Of a stretch of DNA of 64,000 bases, positions 42,497 through 54,063 are shown piece by piece. The notes under the pieces were generated by a model, which was not told the DNA's origin, did not search any database, and was given only the letters and a program-made list of their open reading frames with translations. The position numbers and the translations under genes were made by a program. This DNA comes from Leguminivora glycinivorella (lineage: Eukaryota > Arthropoda > Insecta > Lepidoptera > Tortricidae): contig NC_062998.1 in NCBI RefSeq assembly GCF_023078275.1, positions 15,637,916 through 15,701,915 of the forward strand. Direction: 5' to 3'. How positions within the stretch are numbered: position 1 is the first letter of the stretch; each line of letters begins with the position of its first letter.

Positions 42497-43955
42497 TTAA
42501 CCGCCGCCCTTAAATCTCAAGGAAGGTGGTTCTCAATTTGTGTGTTTTTTTTAACCGTCGCCTCAAATCTCTCAAGAAGGACGGTTCTCAAGTTATTTTT
42601 TATTTTTTTTATTTTTTATGTTTGTTCCTCGATATCTCCGTCGTTACTGGACCGATTTTGAAAAATTTTTTTGATTGAATGTATATGCATACAGATTGGT
42701 CCCATTTTTCTCAGAACCCAGTTCTGATGATGGGATCCTGGAGAAATCGAGGGAACTCCTCGAATCTGAAAGGCATACATATGGTGATTTTTGTGTTTTT
42801 AAAGGAACAGCATGCATTTAGGTACGGAACAGTGACATTTGGTGCAGTGGAACTGCTGATGATGGCCAGAACGGAACTCTTCAAATCTGAACGGCACGCT
42901 TATAGTGACTTTGGTATTTTTATAAGAACAGCATGCACTTACGTCCAGAACAGTGACAGTTGGTGCAGTGGAACTGCTGATGATGGTCAGAACCGAACTC
43001 CTCAAATCTGAACGGCATGCTTATAGTGACTTTGGTATTTTTATAAGAACAGCATGTACTTTCGTCCAGAACAGTGACATTTGGTGCAGTGGAACTGCTG
43101 TTGATAGTCTGAACATGTGGCTTATAACTGCTGATGATGACATTTGGTCAGTGGAATTGCTGATGATGGTGAAAATCTCAAATCTGAACGGCACACTTAT
43201 AGTGACTTTGGTATTCTTATAAGAACAGCATGCACTTACGAACTGCTGATGATGGTCAGAACAGTGATATTTGGTGCAGTGGAACGTGCTGATGATGGAA
43301 CTCTGATGATGGTCAGAACCAAACTCCTCAAATCTGAACGGCACACTTATAGTGACTTTGGTATTCTTATAAGAACAGCATGCACTTACGTCCAGAACAG
43401 TGATATTTTGTGCAGTGGAACTGCTGATGATGGTCAGAACCGAACTACTCAAATCTGAACGGCACACTCATAATGACTTTGGTATTTTTGTAAGAAAAGC
43501 ATGCATTTAAGTTCAGAACAGTGACATTTATTTAGTTATGTTTGTGAAGCATATTGAGTTTTCAAGTCAAAGTTTGTCAAGCTTCGATTTCTTACGTTAT
43601 ACGTATATTCATTTGTGTTGCCATCTAATAATTAAAGCATTATGAGCAGTTTTAAAAAATAGCTACACATTTCTACATAATCCAACATTCGCAAGTAGCT
43701 TTCACCAGAACCCGAAAGGCGACGGTTTTTATTAAAATTTATTTAAAATTTGTTCCACGATATCTCCGCCGTTACTGGACCGATTTAGACATTTTTTTTG
43801 ATTGAATGTATATGCATATAGATTGGTCTCATTTTTATTAGAACCAAGTTCTGATGATGGATCCTGGAGAAATCGAGGGAACTCCTCAAATCTGAAAGGC
43901 ATACATATAGTGATTTTTATGTTTTTAAAGGAACAGCATGCATTTACGTACGCAT
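42497..43955 (+). repeat. AACCGCC element with 121-bp minisatellite, locus B, plus partial second copy
   Basis: Start 'ttttaaccgccgcc'. Irregular 121-bp units with 'cagaacagtgacatttggtg' follow, several rearranged by internal deletions (43080-43330). A 'gaaaggcgacggttttt' end lies at 43715, then a second partial head (43740-43955) fuses directly to the FB core. Confidence 0.75.
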
Positions 43956-44569
43956 TCTGCAGAGCTAGTTCATCATCTAAGTTTATGAACAATTGCTTTT
44001 TGACACCTAAAGTGCTAGTTTATCCCTCTCCTAGCGAGAAAGGGACACTTGGTCATACCTACTAAACAAACTAGGCGTTTCACCATCTTTGCCATGCGTG
44101 AAAGGACACTTTTATGATAGCGCTTACCGGTAGCTCTGCCTGATGGCTCTCGCCCTCCCCCGACATCATCTATGTCTTACTAAGGCTCGAAGCGAGCTCT
44201 GATCTGCGGCCTATGTCGGACTTGTCGTTTAACTCTAAATCATTGATTATAAGTCCTATCTTAGCCATCCTTGAGATCGAGAGGTCCTACGGCACCGCAG
44301 GCGGCTCGCGACGGTGTCCTTTGTAGTTTGATATGAAACTGCATACAGTCTCGTGAACAGATCGGCACGAAAGTCTGCTGAAGCTGCGCCAATCCATATA
44401 TTAGCTTTGCTACATGTTTTATTATTACTCTGCCCAACAGAGGACGGGCATTATGTATAATTCCCGGGCGAAATTGAGCTATTCGGTATGTTATTATCAC
44501 TTTGCCCAACAGAGGATCGGCATTATGTATAATGCCCGGGCAAAATTCAGCTATTCGGTGTCTTTTGCA

Positions 44570-45340
44570 TATCTCTGGATCGTGGACATGCGTGGACCTT
44601 TGTGAGGCATGCGTGGGGCCAAAGCCAACAGCACAGAGGCCTTTTAAGACATTTTAATCTAAAGGCAAGGGATACACGTGGCGGATACCACCCCGAGCGC
44701 ACAATATGATATGATACAACCGTAGATGGTCCCCGCCAGGTGCAAAGACTATTGCAGCGCAGCACTTTTGTGCTACGATGGGAGCTAAAGTCATGGGTTA
44801 TTGTTTTATAAGTTGGATGAACTGGATAGAGGGCTATGGGAGGAAACTATCGGGCACCTGATAATAAGTCTCACAATTGTAAAAGACAGGCGGTGACTTG
44901 CCAACTCATTGAGTGGGCCCTGCAAAACGGCCGCACACACGGTGCGACAACAGAGCAACACTTAAAGAGTGGCTGAAAGGTTGTCGAGAGGTGAGACTGC
45001 GGTAGCCAGATTCCGATGATCTGTTCAACAGGCCGCCGACGTTATGACACTTTCCCATTTATAATATTAGTATGGATTCTCATACTGTGTAATTTTCTTT
45101 GTGTAAATAAAATAAGAAATCTCTATTCTTGGGCAAAATTCAGTTACTTTTTTAATTTATTTCTAATAACACTACAAAGATGCTTACTACTACAATTTCG
45201 CCAAACCAAAGTTTAACGGCGAGGTTATGCACTCTTATATTAAGTACTAACTATTTATTAACATGCACCATCAGTTATACAAAACCAACCACTAACACTT
45301 GAATTTGGAGGACACGTAACATGTTAACAGATCCAATCAT
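44570..45340. other. Unidentified insert within FB2
   Basis: Moderate-GC sequence without a convincing frame, including a 45036-45075 fragment (inverted) of the 2010-2254 repeat. Possibly a decayed retroelement, as it contains 'atgggagctaaagtcatggg' and similar coding-like texture, but no motif could be recognised. Confidence 0.35.
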
Positions 45341-45369
45341 ATCCTATGCTACAATCTACATTAGGTATG

Positions 45370-45728
45370 TATTTGGTGTGTTATTATTACTTTGCCCAAC
45401 AGAGGATGGGCATTATGTATAATGCCCGGGCAAAATTCAGCTATTCGATATGTTATTATCACTTTGCCCAACAGAGGATGGGCATTATGTATAATTCCCG
45501 GGCAAAATTCAGCTATTCGGTGTGGCATTATTACTTTGCCCAACAGAGGATGGGCATTATGTATAACGTCCGGGCAAAATTCAGCTATTCGATATGTTAT
45601 TATCACTTTGCCCAACAGAGGATGGGCATTATGTATAATGCCTGGGCAAAATTCAGCTGTTCGATGTGTTATTATTACTTTGCCCAACAGATGATGGGCA
45701 TTATGTATAATGCCCGGGCAAAATTCGT
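45370..45728. repeat. 72-bp hairpin array of FB2
   Basis: Five units spaced 72 bp ('atgggcattatg' at 45406 and 45478, and on). Each contains the GGGCATTAT-GT-ATAATGCCC hairpin or a one-base variant of it. Confidence 0.85.
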
Positions 45729-46377
45729 ATAGTTCAATATTTGAATAGTTATTATCAAACTGCCCACTCGCAATGGGCATTATTCATAATGCCCGGGCAT
45801 TATGTATAGTGCCCGATTTATCACTTGGTCCATAACATATACACCATAAAATATTCCACCGTGATAAAATTCTAGTAATCTACATGCTACATTGGATGAT
45901 TGCGAATAAATATGAATAACAATAATGTTTTCGTGTCGGACACAACAGCGAAACAGTGTCAGTCTTTATTTTGATCACTTACTGGATATGAATGGGATAT
46001 TCCATTACTTTTTTGAATCCGTCGATAATATCTTTATCCTGATAACATTTTTCATTGTAATTGGAAATGGAGGCTAGACTATTGCTTTAAATATCTATTA
46101 ACTGCAGGGTTTTTTTTTTCAATAGCAATAGCAGAAAATATAAATATATAAGAAATGTACTTATCGTTTAATTTTAGGGTAGGTACCTATACAACTATAC
46201 AGTAACGTGGACAGTTTATGTCATTTTGGTAAGTATGAAATGTAAGTAGGTAGGTAATACCACTTAAAAATGCCTAAAATTATACATTGCCTGCTTTACA
46301 ATTACCAAATCCATCAACCAATAACAAATTCATCAAATCATTTAAAATCAGAAACAATATTAATTTATTTAAGCCTT

Positions 46378-47133
46378 TTTAACCGCCTTCCAAATCTCAA
46401 GGGAAGGGGTTCTCAATTCGTCTGTATTTTTTTTTTTAATGTTTGTTCCTCGATATCTCCGTCGTCACTGGACCGATTTTGAAAAATTTTTTTTTATTGA
46501 ATGTATATGCATACAGATTGGTCCTTTCTCAGAACCCAGTTCTGATGATGGGATCTTGGAGAAATCGAGGGAACGCCTCAAATCTGAAAGGCATACATAT
46601 GGTGATTTTTGTGTTTTTAAAGGAACAGCATGCATTTACGTACGGAACAGTGACATTTGGTGCAGTGGAACTCCTGATGATGGTCAGAATGGAACTCCTC
46701 AAATCTGAACGGCACACTTATAGTGACTTTGGTATTTTTATAAGAACAGCATGTACTTATGTCCACAACAGTGACATTTGGTGCAGTGGAACTGCTGATG
46801 ATGGTCAGAACGGAACTCCTCAAATCTGAACGGCACACTTATAGTGACTTTGGTATTTTTATAAGAACAGCATGCACTTACGTCCAGAACAGTGACATTT
46901 GGTGCAGTGGAACTGCTGATGAAGAGTGAGCCGCCCCTGGTTAGAGTTCCGTTCTGATAATCATTCTCATCTGTAAGTACTTCAGAATCATCCAAATTTC
47001 AAAATTGGTTCAGAAATGACGGAGATATCGAATAACAAACATTAAAAAATATACAGACGAATTGATAACATACTCCAACATTTGAAAGTATTTATCACCA
47101 GAACCCCAAAGGAAGGCGGTTTTTTTTTTCTTG
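46378..47133 (+). repeat. AACCGCC element with 121-bp minisatellite, locus C
   Basis: From 'ttaaccgccttccaaatctc' to 'ccaaaggaaggcggtttttt'. It is close to an inverted image of locus A and has three 121-bp units. Confidence 0.82.
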
Positions 47134-47227
47134 AAAATTATTTAACTTTAATTATTAAGTTATTTTAATTATTTTCCTTTTTAAATTTTTCTTTTTATAA
47201 TCAACTATTTTTATAATCAACAAAAAA

Positions 47228-47318
47228 GGTGTTAATGTTTCGGGTGTCCATGGGCGGCGGTGGTCGCTTACCATCAGGCGACCTGTCTGCTTGTTTGCCT
47301 CCTATCCCATAAAAAAAA
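47228..47318 (+). repeat. Non-LTR/SINE 3' tail
   Basis: 'tcgcttaccatcaggcgacc' and 'gcttgtttgcctcctatccc' followed by A-rich sequence; distantly related to the tails at 5648 and 14856. Confidence 0.5.
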
Positions 47319-47416
47319 ATACTACCCCAAGCTATCCAACCAAAATAAAAACAACGATTATTTTGGATTTATTTAGGAATGTTAAAAGTTTGGTTTTCGT
47401 CTCAAAATAACCTCTT

Positions 47417-47535
47417 AGGGCCACTTGCACCACCCGCTTAACTCAAAGTTAGTGGGCTGTCAACTGTCAAATTCCATATGAAATGGTGGGTTAAACTCGG
47501 GTTAACCCTCCATTTTCGGTGGTGCAAGTGACCCT
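47417..47535. mobile_element. MITE of the GGGCCACTTGCACCA family, complete
   Basis: 'agggccacttgcaccacccg' on the left and inverted 'ggtggtgcaagtgaccctta' on the right. It abuts the next MITE. Confidence 0.82.
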
Positions 47536-47646
47536 TAGTGCGTGTTCACATTATCCTATCCGATATCGCATGAAGGACCGATATCCCATACATTACAGGC
47601 GCCATCCGACATCCGATATCGGATCGGATAATGTGAAAACGGACTT
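47536..47646. mobile_element. MITE of the ATCCGATATCGGAT family, copy 4
   Basis: 'gttcacattatcctatccga' on the left and inverted 'gatcggataatgtgaaaacg' on the right. Confidence 0.82.
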
Positions 47647-47815
47647 ACTCAGTTTTGAATGTGGAACTTTCTTTTGTATCTTTAAGAGTTCAAAACTCGA
47701 ATTTAATAAGTTTTACTTGTATAAAATGTACAAGTAAAACGAATGGTGTGTTAATATTGTTTTTTTTGGGTAGATAATGATTATATGTATGTACTGGTGT
47801 CATTTGAGTTAATTA

Positions 47816-47945
47816 GGGCCGGTTGCATCAATCTTTCTGTCACCGTTAAAGCGTTTGTTAAATTTTATTGCATGGGAAGTTCCATAGACGTCTGCTGCGT
47901 GACGACGATGTGTCTGTCAAATGTGGTTAATGCAACTGGCCCTAA
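47816..47945. mobile_element. MITE of the AGGGCCGGTTGCA family
   Basis: 'agggccggttgcatcaatct' on the left and inverted 'ggttaatgcaactggccct' on the right. Confidence 0.8.
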
Positions 47946-48639
47946 ATGATGCTTGATGTGAACAAGACATTTCTTTTGGAAGGATTGGTTCTCAGGCCCC
48001 AAGGATAAAAAGAAATGGAACCATTGAGATTTGTGGAGTGGAGCCACGATGCAAATCTTGAGGCGCAGGTTGACTGCCATATTTTCTGGACATCTTTATC
48101 ATTACATTAAAGTACCATCTTTATCATTTTACCACCTGACCTAGGTCAAGTTTGGTATCCTTTACGTATCAATCGAGGATGCTGAACTCATTTCTGGTAG
48201 TGTGGTGACACCATTCTGAAGTAAAATAATGTAAATATTTAAATATAACTTTCCTTTTTAATCCACTTTATTGTCATTTAAATATCAATCATAATAAATA
48301 CATGGTAAAGTTGAAATATTATGATCTGTTGAAATGGTTGATCTGGTCCCAAGCATACGAGAGGTTCAGTGGATTAAAAAGGAAAGTTAGTTTTAAACAT
48401 TTGATCGCTGAACCAATTTATTTACAATTTGGTATAAATAATATACTTATAATCCAGACGAAGTATGACAAAAATCATCCCTTAAACTTGTCAAAACGTA
48501 TGGAAATTTGTACGGAACACCAATAACGCCGGAACCGATTGTTAGGATACTATTTCATACGAGTATTTACAATGTTTTAGTTAATGAATACGTTTTTTTT
48601 GTCTATTTAAGCTAAGCGCAATGTAAAAAGTATCTGTAC

Positions 48640-48967
48640 TGATTAGTCACGTGACGGGTCACGTGACTGGGTCACGTGACTGATCCCTTCATCTGAAATA
48701 TTGAACGACCGATCAGTCAGACGGTGACATTGGAACGTTAACGGTCGAGCAATATTTCAAGTGTTGGTATTTGGTAATTATAATTGTAAGCAGGTCTGTA
48801 CGTTTTGTTGGTTAAAACAGGGATATAAATGACGGTCATGTGTGCAGTAAACCGCAGGAGTATTACATAATATATATCCTTTGTGCCAAATAAATGTACA
48901 TAGTTCGATTACAATCGCGTTGTTTCACATAGTTTGACTCCTTTATCTCAGAAGTGGGATGCGAATT
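48640..48967 (+). mobile_element. LTR-like fragment with three CACGTG boxes and a tRNA-Leu-type primer site
   Basis: In order: three CACGTG palindromes (48648, 48660, 48673), a TATA box (GGATATAAAT, 48831-48840), an initiator-like GCAGTAA near 48844, an AATAAA at 48889, and then TCAGAAGTGGGATGCGAATT (48948-48967). That last block is close to the complement of a tRNA-Leu 3' region and could be a primer-binding site. This order is that of a retrotransposon LTR (U3-R-U5-PBS). No second LTR or pol gene is visible. The left boundary is unknown, and the next repeat starts at 49050. Confidence 0.5.
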
Positions 48968-49049
48968 AATTCATGCGAACAAACTTTAGACTCCGGTATC
49001 ACGGTATAAGGACGATTATGCCGGTATCTTGGATAGACCGATATTTTTA

Positions 49050-50088
49050 GGTTCCGTACCAAAAAGGTACAAAAGGAACCCTTATTGGTGTCGGTCGGTC
49101 CAATATCTCGAGAACTACTTATGCTATCGATTTGAAATTTGTAATAAGGACATTGTTAACCTCTACAAATTAGAAGTAGTTTTTTTTTATTTTATTTTAA
49201 TTTATTAATAATTATTAATTGTAGAAAATGGCCATAATGAAAGGGGGCAAACTGTAAATGTCGAGTTACTAGGTCAAGTGGGGTATCGTTGGAAGGAAAA
49301 TGTAAAAAATACCGTCCCCCCTTGTCTCCGAAGTTTACCAACAAAAAAAAATATGATTTTTTTTGGTTTTATGCTAAATATTACAGGAAAAATAAAAACG
49401 TGCCGGCCTGTATCTTGGAAACTTTTTTAATTACCAAAAATATTTTTAATTTTAACTTTCAATTTAACCACCCTTGCTTTCGTATACAGAGTGGGGCCTG
49501 TAACAAAGGCGAAGAATTGAACTCTAAGCTATTCTCCCTATACTGATCAACATTTGTTCGGCGACTTTTAAAAATAACTTGTATTTTGATTTTTATCACC
49601 CTTGAAAGTTTTTTCTAAGAGGTAATGTATTTCGAATTCTGTTAAGTCTAAAGTGTGACAGACAACGTCAATGACAACAATAATGGCGTACATTGAAGCT
49701 AATATTTATTTTGTATGAAAAATTAAAAATTTAAAGACTTCATAATTTTTAAATGTCACTGAACAAATGTTGATCAGTACAAGGAGAACAGCCCACAGTT
49801 CAATTCTTCGCCTTTGTTACAGGCCCCACTCTGTATAGTACTTCAAATTAATACGAGATTTTACGTAAAACACTCTTTTTCAAAAAAAGTATTTTTTTTT
49901 AAATCGGTTAAAATTATTAGAGTTATCCCTGAAAAACCAACATAGTATAAAGGTCGCGTAAATTTGTTAGCGAATTCACCGAGAGATGGCGCTATACACC
50001 ATAATACTAATTAGTACCTATACTTCTAGTCAAATCTTTAGAGTTATAATATTATGAGAAACGTGAGATTATTTTAACTAGTTATTGA
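49050..50088 (+). repeat. GGTTCCGTACC family, copy 4, 3'-truncated
   Basis: The head 'ggttccgtaccaaaaaggta' is at 49051. The body runs to the Penelope-like insertion at 50097 and does not resume its normal end beyond it. A MITE interrupts it at 49487-49833. Confidence 0.75.
49487..49833. mobile_element. MITE with CAGAGTGGGGCC ends and TATA target duplication
   Basis: CAGAGTGGGGCCTGTAACAA on the left and its inverse on the right, arms of about 37 bp. TATA flanks each side (49483-49486, 49834-49837). Copies 2 and 8 of the host repeat have the unfilled site. Confidence 0.85.
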
Positions 50089-50096
50089 AATATTAT

Positions 50097-51381
50097 CTTC
50101 GGTTACCGCGATAGTTACTCATGAAATAAAACTATGGAAACGGATTAAATCGCGTATAATGAATTTAAAATTCATCCCGACGTTTCAACTTTCTTAGACC
50201 ATTTAAATTCTATCCATAGTAAAATACAATTTACTATGGAGTTGGAAAAAGACTGTTCTCTTCCCTTCTTGGATGTTCTCATTTTGAGGAATCCTGATAA
50301 TAGCTTAGGTCGCACTGTGTATAGAAAACCTACTCATACTGATAGGTACTTAAATGGCAAATCCCACCACCATCCCAGTCAACTAGCTACTGGAGGCAAA
50401 TCTTTGTTTCCGAGAGCCCAAAGGATATGTGACGACCAGCATTTGGCCGCGGAGCTTCGACATGCCAGGCAGGCGCTGTTGGCGAACGAGCTCAAGATAC
50501 CGCGTGTCAAGCAGAAGGCCCGCTTGAAGATCCCTACAGTCGAGCGCCGGCCTGCTATTCTGCCTTTTGTTAGAGGGGTCACGGATAGGATCAGCCACAT
50601 CTTGAAACGGGCTTCTATAAAAACTTATTTCAAGCCTGTGAAGAAGATGTCCCAATTCCTGAGGCCTGTGAAATGTCAAACTCCTCTACAAAATGCGGGA
50701 GTGTACAGGCTAGACTGTGAGTGCGGCCTGTCATATGTGGGACAGACGAAACGAAGTATTTCCACACGGGTGAAGGAACACATAGCGGATGTCAAGCACC
50801 GTCGGCAAAGGTCTGCAGTCTCTGAACATGTCATGGATAAAGTCAATCATGCTATAAAGTTTGACAAGCCTCTGGTTCTGGCTAAGGAGAAGCGATATAT
50901 ACCCAGAATGTTGCGAGAGGCCATTGAGATCAAGAAATATCCAAACTTTAATAGAGAAGATGGCTTTACTTTACCACCGGCTTGGGATCCAGTAGTACAT
51001 CTGATAATGGAACAAGCACGACGAAGGCTGTGAGGCATTTGTGTTGTATGGTGTTGGACATTTGCAGTTTGTTCTTTGTCAATTTTGTGTAGATTAATTG
51101 GTTAATTATTTTTTAACATAGTAATGGTAATTTTTTTGAATATTGTATAACTAGCCTTATTAATAACCTGCCTTAGAAATCTATATTATTTGTGGTCATG
51201 GTTCGTTAATATTTCTTCTATGTGGGTAGATTTTGCACATTGTAATTTTTACTCAGTCACCCGTTGACCACGAACGCTGTAAAGAGTTCGAAACGTCGGG
51301 ATGTATTTTAAATTCATTATACGTGATTTAATCCGTTTACATAGTTTTATTTCATGAGTAACTATCGCGGTAACCGAAGAC
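50097..51381 (+). mobile_element. Penelope-like element, 5'-truncated, with terminal inverted repeats
   Basis: About 90-bp inverted repeats (50097-50186 and 51290-51380, starting CTTCGGTTACCGCGATAGTT) enclose the 3' part of a Penelope-type open frame. AATATTAT is duplicated on both sides (50089-50096 and 51382-51389). Inverted terminal pieces and 5' truncation are typical of Penelope-like elements (family knowledge). It is inserted in a GGTTCCGTACC repeat. Confidence 0.88.
50188..51033 (+). pseudogene. Penelope-like RT end plus GIY-YIG endonuclease (partial frame)
   Basis: The frame is open before the first Met (50236) and reads HLNSIHSKIQFTMELEKDCS, then FLDVLI and YRKPTHTDRYLNGKSHHHPS, the end of the Penelope reverse transcriptase. 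It continues into a linker and then a GIY-YIG nuclease domain. Counting from that Met, GVY is at 155-157, YVG at 167-169, a conserved Arg at about 178 in STRVKEH, and the Glu candidate at 228 in REAIEI. The frame is intact to its stop, so the truncated copy is young. The catalytic RT core (YxDD) is missing; the protein could not support retrotransposition alone. Confidence 0.88.
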
Positions 51382-51437
51382 AATATTATTTCCTAGAAAG
51401 TCTTTATAAAGTTCTACTTTTGTGATTTTTTTCATAT

Positions 51438-52335
51438 TTTTAACCGCCGCCTCAAATCTCAAAGGAAGGGGTTCTCAATCCGTCTGTATTTTTTTTAATG
51501 TTTGTTCCTCGATATCTCCGTCGTTACTGGACCGATTTTGAAAATTTTTTTTTGATTGATAGTATATGCATACAGATTGGTCCCATTGTTCTCAAAACCC
51601 AGTTCTGATGATGGGATCCTGGAGAAATCGAGGGAACTCTGAAAGGATCTGAAAGGCATACATATGGTGATTTTTGTGTTTTTGAAGGAACAGCATGCAT
51701 TTACGTACGAAACAGTGACATTTGGTGCAGTGGAACTGCTGATGATGGTCAAAACGGAACTCCTCAAATCTGAACGGCACGCTTATAGTGACTTTGGTAT
51801 TTTTATAAGAACAGCATGCCCTTACGTCCAGAACAGTGACATTTGGTGAGGTGGAACTCCTGATGATGGTCAGAACGGAACTTCTCAAATCTAAACGGCA
51901 CTCTTATAGTGACTTTGGTATTTTTATAAGAACAGCATGCACTTACGTCCAGAACAGTGACATTTGGTGCAGTGGAAGTGCTGATGATGGTCAGAACCGA
52001 ACTCCTCAAATCTGAACGGCACACTTATAGTGACTTTGGTATTTTTATAAGAACAGCATGCATTTAAGTTCAGAACAGTAACATTTATTTAGTTATGTTT
52101 GTTAAGCATATTGAGTTTTCTAGTCACATTTGGTCAAGCTTCGATTTCTTATAATCGGATTCATGAGGAATTCAGGAAACTCCTCAAACCTTCACGGTAT
52201 ACGTATACGTATATTGATTTTTGTTGCCATCAAATAATTAAAGCATTAAAAGCAGTTTAAAAAAATACCTACACATTTTACATAATCCAACATTCGCAAG
52301 TAGCTTTCACCAGAACCCGGGCCAGGTGGCGGTTT
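51438..52335 (+). repeat. AACCGCC element with 121-bp minisatellite, locus D
   Basis: From 'tttaaccgccgcctcaaatc' to 'gggccaggtggcggtttttt', with four 121-bp units in a row. Confidence 0.82.
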
Positions 52336-52364
52336 TTTTTTCTTAAAAATTATTTAAACATATG

Positions 52365-52740
52365 GTTCAAAAGTTAGAGGACACATTTTTTTTTTCCTTT
52401 AGAAGCGATTATTTCCGAAAATATTAATATTATCAAAAAACGATTTTACTAAACCCTTATTCATTTTTAAATACCTATCCAACAATATATCACACGTCAG
52501 GATTGGAATGAAAAAAAAATCAGTCCCCACTTTACATGTAGGAGGGGTACCCTAACAAAACATTTTTTTCCACTTTTTATTTTACCACTTTGTCGGCGTG
52601 ATTGATATTCATATTGGTACCAAATTTCAGCTTTCTAGAGCTAACGGTTACTGAGATTATCCGCGGATGGACGGACGGACGGACAGACAGACAGGGATAT
52701 AAACTCGTGTTTGCGCGCTTCTTCTAGCTTACCGTACCTA
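52365..52740 (+). repeat. Dispersed repeat with GGAC microsatellite
   Basis: 'aaaagttagaggacacattt' to 'ccaaatttcagctttctaga' and a (GGAC/GACA) run at 52668-52697. Similar in plan to 62160-62645. Confidence 0.5.
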
Positions 52741-52978
52741 CAGCGCGCATAGGCACCCTTTACATTGGACTGACTGACGAAGATACTGACTGAACGTGCA
52801 CTTTTACATGACACTGTACTAATTGTTCAGTGCCTGGCCACTCTGGAAGTCCCGGCCTGGAGACTTTTCAGCTATCGCAATTAAGACACTCCTGTTTTGT
52901 CCCGTGTTCGTACACTGATCTACCGGACTGAAAATATGACACCCCCGGGCCTTATACAAATAGATTGATTTATTTCTT

Positions 52979-53174
52979 TTAAGGTGCAGCGGGGCAAATC
53001 TCGACTATTACACTATGATATTGAGTTATACATGTATCCACTGAACACGCCTACCATATATAACCGGTGGAGTGGACACTCTATTTAATAATGCAAATTG
53101 CAAACATTGTAAAACGTGGAAAAAATGGACCAGTTACTTTTGTCCCGCAGTCGAGATTTACCCCGCTGTACCTT
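52979..53174. mobile_element. MITE of the AAGGTACAGCGGGGCAAA family, copy 2
   Basis: 'aaggtgcagcggggcaaatc' on the left and inverted 'gatttaccccgctgtacctt' on the right. Same internal 'accggtggagtggacactct' block as copy 1, inverted. Confidence 0.82.
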
Positions 53175-53571
53175 ATCTAATAATAATATAGTTCTGTGCG
53201 TAAACAATTGCGACTGTGTCCGACATAAATTGTATACCTACCCATTTTTTTCAAGCCCCTCCTTGTTCCATCCTTAACTGAGTAAGTATTTACCTTAAAA
53301 TTAATTAAATTAAGTACCGGATTCAAAAGAGGGGTTAAATTTTAAAAAGCTTTTGAATACGGTGGATATACTATATGTACATATGCCACGTTACATCATA
53401 CCAGGGACTAAGCCTAGGCAGTATCGTGATACCATAGTACATATTGTTTTGGCTACACTCGGGACACCAAATGTCTAAGATGCGAGGATAATATAGAGAT
53501 CGATCTCGATGACAGCAAGAATCGTGGGTATGGCAGTGCCGCATGGCGCGCCGCAGCAGACGCCTCGCTTC

Positions 53572-53606
53572 ATATAAACCTGCCCGCGCCGCGCGCCAGC
53601 CAGTAG
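53572..53606 (+). promoter_or_regulatory. Predicted core promoter of the ABCC gene (TATA plus initiator)
   Basis: ATATAAA begins at 53572, and GCCAGTAG gives an initiator-like CAGT with A at 53602, 29-30 bp downstream. That is the normal TATA-to-start spacing. The surrounding GC-rich block (53540-53690) fits a promoter and 5' UTR. The start codon is 238 bp downstream. Confidence 0.5.
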
Positions 53607-53839
53607 AAGGGAGGTCAGCGCTCGCTCCGTGTTGATTGTTGCACAAGCGCTCCGCGCACGCGCACCTCGGCCACAGCGCCAACGCCGCGCCGTGACAAAC
53701 TATTTTCCGGACAAAAATGTTGGTTTTTATTCCGTATTGATATTGCGTAAACGACATTACGCGGACTAATAGATTTATTGATTCGATCATTTAGCTCTAT
53801 TTATTTTTCGATTGATTATTAATATAATAAATATACAAA

Positions 53840-54063
53840 ATGGTCAGTAGCAACAAAGACGCAAACGATCCCAAGAAAGTGCCGCCAAAGAATCGTGAAA
53901 AGAAAAGCAATAACTATGTACGGGCAAACTTCATATCCCGAGCATGGTTCGTGTGGATGATGCCGACTTTCTGGAGGGGCTACAAGCGGGACCTGTACGA
54001 CGCGGACCTGACCAAGCCCAAAGACAACCACCTCTCCGACAAGCTGGGGGACCGCCTGGAGAA
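53840..54063 (+). CDS. ABCC-type (MRP-like) ABC transporter, first coding exon
   Basis: It starts MVSSNKDANDPKKVPPKNRE in good context (caaaATGG) and runs for 74 codons plus two bases to a strong donor, 'gtaagtac' at 54064. The cytoplasmic N-terminus has the pattern NFISRAWFVWMMPTFWRGYK, RDLYDADLTKP, LSDKLGDRLEK, which is characteristic of ABCC (multidrug-resistance-associated protein, subfamily C) full transporters. Those are plasma-membrane pumps exporting organic anions and conjugates (family knowledge). The membrane and nucleotide-binding domains must come from exons beyond 64 kb or unrecognised ones; none is visible in the next 9.9 kb. Which ABCC member it is cannot be decided from this exon. 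Confidence 0.88.

Larger units (their letters stand above)
42238..45841. mobile_element. Foldback element FB2, with nested insertions
   Basis: Both ends match FB1 (TATGGACCAAGTGAT and the head palindromes). The left array is reduced to about one unit. The core (43956-44184) and two blocks of 72-bp hairpin units (44415-44565 and 45370-45728) are present. A minisatellite element (42497-43955) and an unrelated segment (44570-45340) interrupt it. Confidence 0.75.

Noticed and set aside
44570..45040. Protein-coding gene inside FB2
   Set aside because: Coding-like texture but stops in every frame and no recognised motif. Kept only as an unidentified insert.
51000..51300. Host gene downstream of the Penelope frame
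   Set aside because: The segment is the 3' UTR of the Penelope-like element, ending in its inverted repeat.
53371..53790. 139-codon minus-strand frame over the ABCC promoter
   Set aside because: GC-rich promoter sequence opens the frame by chance; no family resemblance, and it overlaps the TATA/initiator on the other strand.
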